Below are positions 1 to 3,585 of a stretch of DNA of 5,189 nt, one piece after another (the stretch's first letter is position 1; every line of letters begins with the position of its first letter). The translations under genes were made by a program, and so were the position numbers. The notes beneath the pieces are model-generated. The model made no database searches and was not told the DNA's origin. It saw only the letters and a program-made list of their open reading frames with translations. The DNA is from Halobacteriales archaeon SW_9_67_25 (GTDB lineage Archaea; Halobacteriota; Halobacteria; Halobacteriales; Haloarculaceae), in the NCBI GenBank assembly GCA_003022745.1, contig PXSU01000043.1:1-5189 (forward strand), in the 5' to 3' direction.

Positions 1-69
1 CGCGAACCCGACTACGACGAGGTCGTGGCGGCTGTCGAGACGGCCGCCGACCGGAACGACCCGGCGTAG
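1..69 (+). CDS. C-terminal tail of an unidentified protein (5' end outside window)
   Basis: Frame 1 is open from the first base to a TAG at 67-69 and encodes 22 residues, beginning REPDYDEVVAAVE and ending DRNDPA. The composition is acidic and alanine-rich, and the segment looks like a final amphipathic helix followed by a short polar tail. That fits a haloarchaeal cytoplasmic protein. The gene runs in the same direction as the HD phosphohydrolase gene and ends 53 nt before it. The gap contains a GC palindrome and a T-tract, so the two are probably separate transcription units. Too little is visible to name a family, and the reading frame itself is inferred only from codon usage and the lack of stops. 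Confidence 0.55.
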   Translation, partial: REPDYDEVVAAVETAADRNDPA

Positions 70-80
70 CCCGGTCCGAC

Positions 81-95
81 CCCCGCGGGGTTTTT
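81..95 (+). terminator. Possible terminator: GC palindrome plus T5
   Basis: The perfect 10-nt palindrome CCCCGCGGGG (81-90) is followed directly by TTTTT (91-95), 11 nt after the stop codon of the upstream gene. As RNA the hairpin would be only about three GC pairs around a CGCG loop, so it is weak. Archaeal termination depends mainly on the U-tract. The same T-tract is also the best candidate promoter box of the next gene. Confidence 0.4.
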
Positions 96-97
96 GA
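91..97 (+). promoter_or_regulatory. Putative TATA-type promoter box (TTTTTGA) of the HD phosphohydrolase gene
   Basis: TTTTTGA is the only T-rich element in the 53-nt gap. Its centre lies about 29 nt before the ATG at 123. Haloarchaeal TATA boxes sit about 27 nt upstream of the transcription start, so transcription would begin at or within a few bases of the ATG, giving a leaderless mRNA. No Shine-Dalgarno sequence is seen in the 12 nt before the ATG, which agrees with this. Confidence 0.5.
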
Positions 98-122
98 GGC
101 CCGACGAGAAAGAGCAGTCGGA

Positions 123-950
123 ATGAGTGACACGTCACCGAGCCCGGGCGACCGGTCAGAATCCCACCGGATTTACGACCCCGACGACGAGCACGCGTTC
201 CCGGACGAGCGGGTCAACGAGGTGCTTGACCTCGTCAGCAACGACGAGGAGATAGGAACATACCTGGAGGCACAGAACGTCAATCCCGTCACGCGGAAGG
301 GGTACAACGACCACGGCGCGAAACACGTCGAGATCGTCCGCAACAGGGCGCTGTGCCTGTACGGACTGCTCAAGCGCGGCGGCGTCGAGTTCAATGGTGC
401 CAGCGATCACGGCCTCGCCGAGGCCGACGAGGCGGTCATCGTCGCGCTCGCCGCCACCCTCCACGACATCGGTCACGTCGTCCACCGCGAGGACCACACC
501 TACTACTCCATCCCGCTGGCCGCAGACATCCTCGACCGACTGCTCCCCGAGTGGTACGACACGGCCGAGGCAGTGCGGATGAAAGGGGAAATTCTGCACG
601 CGATCCTCTGTCACCACTCGGACGAGGACCCGCTCACGCTCGAGGCGGGCATCGTCCGGGTCGCCGACGCGCTCGACATGGAGCGTGGGCGCTCGCGCAT
701 CCCCTACGTCGAGGGTGGCCGGGGCATCGACACCGTCTCCAGCCAGGCCATCGAGCGCGTCACGCTCGCCGAGGGCGAGGAGGTGCCGGTGCTGATCGAG
801 ATCGAGATGCGCAACGCCGCCGGCGTCTACCAGGTCGACAACCTCCTGAAAGCGAAGGTCCGGGACTCCGGACTCGAGGAGTTGCTCCGCATCGTCGCCA
901 TCAACGTCCGCGAGGACGAGGATCGCATCGTCGAACGGATCGAACTGTGA
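123..950 (+). CDS. HD-domain metal-dependent phosphohydrolase (archaeal COG3294-like)
   Basis: This 275-residue protein has a complete HD-superfamily metal site. Visible ligands or near-ligands are H64 and H68 in NDHGAKHVEIV, the H114-D115 pair in LHDIGH, H118, H121 and H125, then H159 and H164/H165 in HAILCHH, and D182 in VADALD. The block EAGIVRVADALDMERGRSR (174-192) and the C-terminal alpha/beta part (about 203-262, with NAAGVYQVDNLLKAKV) match my recollection of the archaeal COG3294 family. HD enzymes hydrolyse phosphate mono- or diesters using one or two divalent metals, but the substrate of this family is not known to me. There is no signal peptide or membrane segment, so it is cytosolic. 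Residues 1-28 are polar, acidic and probably disordered. The ATG at 123 fits the T-rich box upstream, and no SD is present. The gene appears to stand alone, and its neighbours do not indicate a substrate. Confidence 0.86.
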   Translation: MSDTSPSPGDRSESHRIYDPDDEHAFPDERVNEVLDLVSNDEEIGTYLEAQNVNPVTRKGYNDHGAKHVEIVRNRALCLYGLLKRGGVEFNGASDHGLAEADEAVIVALAATLHDIGHVVHREDHTYYSIPLAADILDRLLPEWYDTAEAVRMKGEILHAILCHHSDEDPLTLEAGIVRVADALDMERGRSRIPYVEGGRGIDTVSSQAIERVTLAEGEEVPVLIEIEMRNAAGVYQVDNLLKAKVRDSGLEELLRIVAINVREDEDRIVERIEL

Positions 951-952
951 CC

Positions 953-995
953 GCGCAACGCCGCCTCTCCGCACCTCCCGTGGAGCCTGTTGCGC
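953..995 (+). repeat. Inverted repeat in the 3' flank of the HD gene
   Basis: GCGCAAC (953-959) and GTTGCGC (989-995) are perfect 7-nt complementary arms separated by 29 nt, starting 2 nt after the HD stop codon. The spacer can form a small inner stem: CTC (967-969) and CAC (972-974) against GTGGAG (980-985), with a 2-nt bulge and a CTCCC loop. The fold is plausible as a structured 3' UTR but was judged by eye, with no energy calculation. Confidence 0.35.
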
Positions 996-1001
996 TCACT
1001 G

Positions 1002-1023
1002 AGACACGATGGGTGTCTTTTTT
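1002..1023 (+). terminator. Hairpin plus T-tract terminator of the HD gene
   Basis: AGACAC (1002-1007) and GTGTCT (1013-1018) form a perfect 6-bp stem around a GATGG loop and run straight into a T-tract that ends at 1023. This is 52 nt after the HD stop codon. The stem-loop with a U-tract looks like an intrinsic terminator, although archaeal RNA polymerase needs chiefly the U-tract. The tract overlaps the predicted promoter box of the next gene. Confidence 0.5.
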
Positions 1024-1025
1024 GA
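1018..1025 (+). promoter_or_regulatory. Putative TATA-type promoter box (TTTTTTGA) of the bactofilin-like gene
   Basis: The T6 tract at 1018-1023 is centred about 27 nt before the ATG at 1048, the expected distance from TATA box to transcription start in haloarchaea. This predicts a leaderless transcript beginning at that ATG and argues against the in-frame ATG at 1009, which lies upstream of the box. The extended motif TTTTTTGAGG is nearly the same as TTTTTGAGG before the HD gene (91-99). Confidence 0.55.
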
Positions 1026-1047
1026 GGTGGTGCGCGACGTCTCGACT

Positions 1048-2118
1048 ATGCACGAGAGAGCCAGAGCGGTGACGAGACTGGTACTGGTCGTGGCACTCCT
1101 GATGGGGGCCGTGGGTGTCGCCGCGGCACAGTCGACACAGGCAGGCGGGAGCGTCGTCGTCGGGGAGGGTGAAACCACCGGCGACCTCCGGGCCGCCGGC
1201 GGGACAGTGGTGGTCCGTGGCACCGTCGACGGCGACCTGCGCGGCTACGCCGGGACGGTCATCGTCGAGGAGTCGGGCGTCGTGACCGGCGACCTCCAGG
1301 CCTCGGCCGGGAGCGTCGTGGTCCGCGGGACCGTCGAACGCGACCTCGAAGGTGCGTCGGGGTCCGTCTCCATCACACCCCAGGGCACCGTCGGCGGTGA
1401 CGTCTCGGTGGCCGCCGGGGACCTCACGATCGCGGGCACCGTCGACGGCAACGTCAAGGCCGCCGTCCAGCGTCTCGAACTCGCCGAGACGGCCTCGGTC
1501 GGCGGGAGCGTCGAGTACAGCAGCGACGCCGAGTTCGACCGGGCCGACGGGGCGACCGTCGGCGGCCAGACCTCGCCGGTCGACAATCTCTCGGTCGACA
1601 GCGGGTTCGGCGACGTCGTGGAGGGGCCTCTCGGGTTGCTGTTCGGCGTCTACGGTATCGTCGCGACGCTGGTCGTCGGGGCTGCCCTGCTCGTGACAGC
1701 CCCCGAGTTCGCCGAGTCGGTCGTGACGGAGGTCCGCGAGCATACGCTCCGGTCTGGCGGTGTCGGCCTGGGCGCGCTCGTCGCCATCCCGGTGGCGCTC
1801 GCTATCGTCGCCGTCACCATCGTCGGCGCGCCGCTGGCGCTGCTGGGGTTGATGCTGTTCGGCCTGCTGGTGTTCACGTCCGCGGCACTCGCCGAGTACG
1901 CAGCAGGCGCGTGGGCGCTGTCCTACACCGACGTCGAGAGCCGCTGGGCCAGCCTGTTCGTCGGCGTCGTCGGTGTGGGCGTCCTCTCACAGATTCCTGT
2001 GGTCGGTCAGTCCGTTAACCTCGTCGTCTTCCTCTTCGGGTTCGGCGCCGTCCTGGGCCTGCTCTACCGGCGATACGGGCGCTATCGGTCGAAGACGACG
2101 GGCGCGACCGCCAGGTAG
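1048..2118 (+). CDS. Exported bactofilin-like beta-helix protein with polytopic membrane C-terminus
   Basis: The product has 356 residues. Residues 1-27 form a Sec-type signal peptide: basic start, hydrophobic core LVLVVALLMGAVGV, then AAA-Q as a likely cleavage site. Residues 33-157 are glycine/valine-rich repeats with recurring GDL, GTV and VVV motifs, typical of the bactofilin (polymer-forming cytoskeletal) beta-helix. A linker (158-193) follows. Five hydrophobic segments lie near 194-217, 237-260, 262-289, 301-318 and 322-340, and the tail RRYGRYRSK is basic. With the beta-helix outside, five crossings put this basic tail inside, in line with the positive-inside rule. The C-terminal part resembles the membrane domain often found after such repeats in haloarchaea (DUF8173, from memory). 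The role is unknown; a cell-surface or envelope scaffold is an inference. The start at 1048 was preferred over the ATG at 1009 because of the promoter position and because the signal peptide then begins correctly. The gene ends 4 nt from a convergent gene. Confidence 0.82.
   Translation: MHERARAVTRLVLVVALLMGAVGVAAAQSTQAGGSVVVGEGETTGDLRAAGGTVVVRGTVDGDLRGYAGTVIVEESGVVTGDLQASAGSVVVRGTVERDLEGASGSVSITPQGTVGGDVSVAAGDLTIAGTVDGNVKAAVQRLELAETASVGGSVEYSSDAEFDRADGATVGGQTSPVDNLSVDSGFGDVVEGPLGLLFGVYGIVATLVVGAALLVTAPEFAESVVTEVREHTLRSGGVGLGALVAIPVALAIVAVTIVGAPLALLGLMLFGLLVFTSAALAEYAAGAWALSYTDVESRWASLFVGVVGVGVLSQIPVVGQSVNLVVFLFGFGAVLGLLYRRYGRYRSKTTGATAR
1180..1503 (+). repeat. Three tandem 108-nt (36-residue) beta-helix units
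   Basis: Residues 45-80, 81-116 and 117-152 of the bactofilin-like protein are three consecutive units of exactly 36 residues. They start GDLRAAGG, GDLQASAG and GDVSVAAG, and a fourth, partial unit starts GSVEY. Within each unit a second turn begins 17 residues in (DGDL, ERDL, DGNV), so the turns alternate 17 and 19 residues: D46, D63, D82, D99, D118, N135, S154. The units differ in sequence but share DNA words such as GTGGTCCG and ACCGTCGA. Confidence 0.75.
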
Positions 2119-2122
2119 CCCG

Positions 2123-2404
2123 CTAGAGTCCGAGCCAGTGGCGGAGTGCGGTCACGTACGCCGCGACGGGATCGAGCACCGCCGACAGCGACACCCCGTC
2201 GTCGGGATTCTCTGCCGGATCGAGGGCCGCCAGCGTCTCCCTCTCGACCCGTTCGACCGGTCCCGAGTGGACCCGACGGCCTCGCTCGTCGGCCACCTGC
2301 AGGAGAGTCACGCCGTCGCCACCGGTGCCGACCACGCGGTAGACTCCCTCCGGCACGGGACCGTCCGGGCCGGCACGGACGTGGTCGTACACTTCGGGGG
2401 TCAT
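2123..2404 (-). CDS. Small uncharacterised protein coupled to the E1-alpha gene
   Basis: This 93-residue acidic protein has no motif I can assign. It starts MTPEVYDHVRAGPDGPVPEG. Residues 18-58 alternate short hydrophobic strands with turns (EGVYRVVG, GVTLLQVAD, RRVHSGPVERV), which suggests a small beta-barrel or SH3-like fold. Residues 59-72 are an acidic, proline-containing linker, and 73-93 form a probable amphipathic helix ending in TALRHWLGL. There is no signal peptide, cysteine cluster or lipoyl-lysine motif. The ATG overlaps the E1-alpha stop as ATGA, and GGGAGGA directly abuts it, so translation is probably coupled to E1-alpha. An accessory role for the dehydrogenase is possible from position alone. 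I have a faint impression of similar small haloarchaeal proteins in this context but cannot confirm it. Confidence 0.7.
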   Translation of the reverse strand: MTPEVYDHVRAGPDGPVPEGVYRVVGTGGDGVTLLQVADERGRRVHSGPVERVERETLAALDPAENPDDGVSLSAVLDPVAAYVTALRHWLGL

Positions 2405-2411
2405 TCCTCCC
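2401..2411 (-). promoter_or_regulatory. Overlapping stop/start (ATGA) with adjacent SD-like GGGAGGA
   Basis: On the minus strand GGGAGGA (2411-2405) is followed at once by ATGA (2404-2401), in which the small gene's ATG shares bases with the E1-alpha TGA. GGAGG complements the 16S 3' end, but it lies only 1 nt from the ATG, too close for standard initiation. Reinitiation by ribosomes finishing E1-alpha is the simpler reading. The purine run may just encode the final Arg-Glu-Glu. Confidence 0.5.
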
Positions 2412-3525
2412 GTGTCAGGCGGTCGTCGCCGTGGCGCTCGCGCAACGCGGCGAGTTCGGCCTCGCCCTCGGCGACGCGGGGCGTCTGGTCGGCGTAGGCG
2501 TGTGCGAACATCATCTCGGGGTCGGACTCGAACTCCTCGGCGCGGTCGATAAGCCTGCCGACAGCTGACTCGATGTCATCCTCGATCTCGTCGATGCGGT
2601 CGTCGTCGAGCAGGTCCCGGTTCCCGAGGAACGTCTCCATGCGCGGGATGGGGTCCTTCCCCTTCCACCGTTCGAGTTCGTCCTCGTCCCGATACACCGA
2701 TGGGTCGTCGACCGTCGTGTGGGCCCCCAGCCGGTACATCACCGGCTCTATCAGCGTCGGCCGCGTGGCGCGGCCCGCAGAATTTTCGTCGTCGGCCTCG
2801 CCGGTCCGGGCGCGCTCGACGGCCTCGCGGGTGACCTGGTAGACCGCCAGCGGGTCCATGCCGTCGACGCGAACCCCGCGGAAGCCGTAGGCGCGGGCCT
2901 TCTGGGCGAACGTGGCGCTCGCCGTCTGGCGTTCCGTCGGCATCGAGATCGCCCACTGGTTGTTGTTGCAGAAGAACACGGCGGGCACGTCGAAGACGCC
3001 GGCGAAGTTCAGCGCCTCGTGGAAATCCCCCTCCGAGGAAGCGCCGTCCCCGAAGTGACACCCGACCACGCAGTCATCGCCTTCGAGTTTCGCCGCCCAG
3101 GCCATCCCCGTCGCGTGCGGGAGGTGGGAGGCGATGGAGATGTTGATGGGGAAGACGTACCGGTCGGCGAGCCACTCGTTGCCCTCCTCGTGGCCCATCC
3201 AGTACAGGAGGTACTCGTGGGAGAGACCACGGACGATGGGGGCGCCGTGTTCCCGGTACTGGTAGAGCAGCCAGTCGTCCTCGGCGAAGGCGTGGGTCGA
3301 GGCGACCTGGGCGGCCTCCTGGCCGGCCAGTGGTGGATACGTTCCCATCCGGCCCTGCCGGTGGAGCGAGGTGGCACGCTCGTCCAGGTGGCGGGCAAAG
3401 CGCATCCCCTCGTACATCGCCACCAGCGTCTCGTCGTCGAGGTCGGGAACGGTCGCGTCCTCCCGGACCTTGCCGTCCTCGTCGAGAATCTGGACCTGCT
3501 CGGGCGGAGCCGACCCCATGCTCAT
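2401..3525 (-). CDS. 2-oxoacid dehydrogenase E1 component, alpha subunit (PdhA/BkdA1 type)
   Basis: This 374-residue protein is the alpha subunit of a heterotetrameric thiamine-diphosphate E1, which decarboxylates a 2-oxoacid and passes the acyl group to lipoyl-E2. The diphosphate/Mg site is intact: GDGASSEGDFHE (159-170), then FFCNNNQWAIS (184-194), giving GDG-x26-NN. Also typical are PPLAGQEAAQV (64-74), YREHGAPIVRG (90-100), HATGMAWAAKL (137-147) and the phosphorylation-loop region YRLGAHTTVDDPSVYR (264-279). The length fits the family. Motifs do not separate pyruvate from branched-chain substrates, so no symbol is given; pdhA or oxdhA would be the usual names. Residues 241-256 form a polar, probably flexible insertion. 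The ATG at 3525 lies 27 nt from a T-rich box, which favours it over the in-frame ATG at 3519. No E1-beta, E2 or E3 gene is next to it; the downstream partner is a 93-residue protein overlapping by 4 nt. Confidence 0.93.
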   Translation of the reverse strand: MSMGSAPPEQVQILDEDGKVREDATVPDLDDETLVAMYEGMRFARHLDERATSLHRQGRMGTYPPLAGQEAAQVASTHAFAEDDWLLYQYREHGAPIVRGLSHEYLLYWMGHEEGNEWLADRYVFPINISIASHLPHATGMAWAAKLEGDDCVVGCHFGDGASSEGDFHEALNFAGVFDVPAVFFCNNNQWAISMPTERQTASATFAQKARAYGFRGVRVDGMDPLAVYQVTREAVERARTGEADDENSAGRATRPTLIEPVMYRLGAHTTVDDPSVYRDEDELERWKGKDPIPRMETFLGNRDLLDDDRIDEIEDDIESAVGRLIDRAEEFESDPEMMFAHAYADQTPRVAEGEAELAALRERHGDDRLTREE

Positions 3526-3548
3526 CGAGACGACGAACGGACCGCCGG

Positions 3549-3555
3549 TAAAAAT
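3549..3555 (-). promoter_or_regulatory. Putative TATA-type promoter box (ATTTTTA) of the E1-alpha gene
   Basis: Read on the minus strand, ATTTTTA is the only AT-rich element in the 60-nt gap between the GTPase stop and the E1-alpha start. Its centre (3552) is 27 nt before the ATG at 3525, predicting leaderless transcription. There is no SD before that ATG. The T5 tract lies about 31 nt past the GTPase stop and could also end that transcript, but no convincing hairpin precedes it. Confidence 0.6.
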
Positions 3556-3585
3556 GCCTTGCCCACCGTCCCCGAGTCCTGAGGG

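Noticed and set aside
156..974. Long minus-strand open frame (272 codons) opposite the HD gene
   Set aside because: It is antisense to a gene with an intact HD motif set. Its translation is a low-complexity run of Val, Asp and Leu typical of opposite-strand shadows in GC-rich haloarchaeal DNA.
1002..1018. Hairpin as an operator or attachment site
   Set aside because: The direct T-tract after the stem and its position after the HD stop codon are better explained as a terminator.
1009..1047. Upstream ATG that would add 13 residues to the bactofilin-like protein
   Set aside because: This ATG lies inside the terminator hairpin loop and upstream of the T6 box. The added residues would bury the signal peptide. 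The ATG at 1048 has the right promoter distance.
901..1743. Minus-strand open frame opposite the bactofilin-like gene and the gap before it
   Set aside because: No recognisable motif, and composition dominated by His, Arg, Asp and Gly. It spans the HD end, the terminator and the signal-peptide region of the real gene.
2776..2790. AATTTT stretch as an internal promoter
   Set aside because: It lies inside the E1-alpha coding region, and no start codon of a plausible gene sits about 27 nt downstream on either strand.
2719..3582. Plus-strand open frame opposite E1-alpha
   Set aside because: Antisense to a protein with clear thiamine-diphosphate motifs. Its own translation has no domain, and it crosses the E1-alpha promoter.
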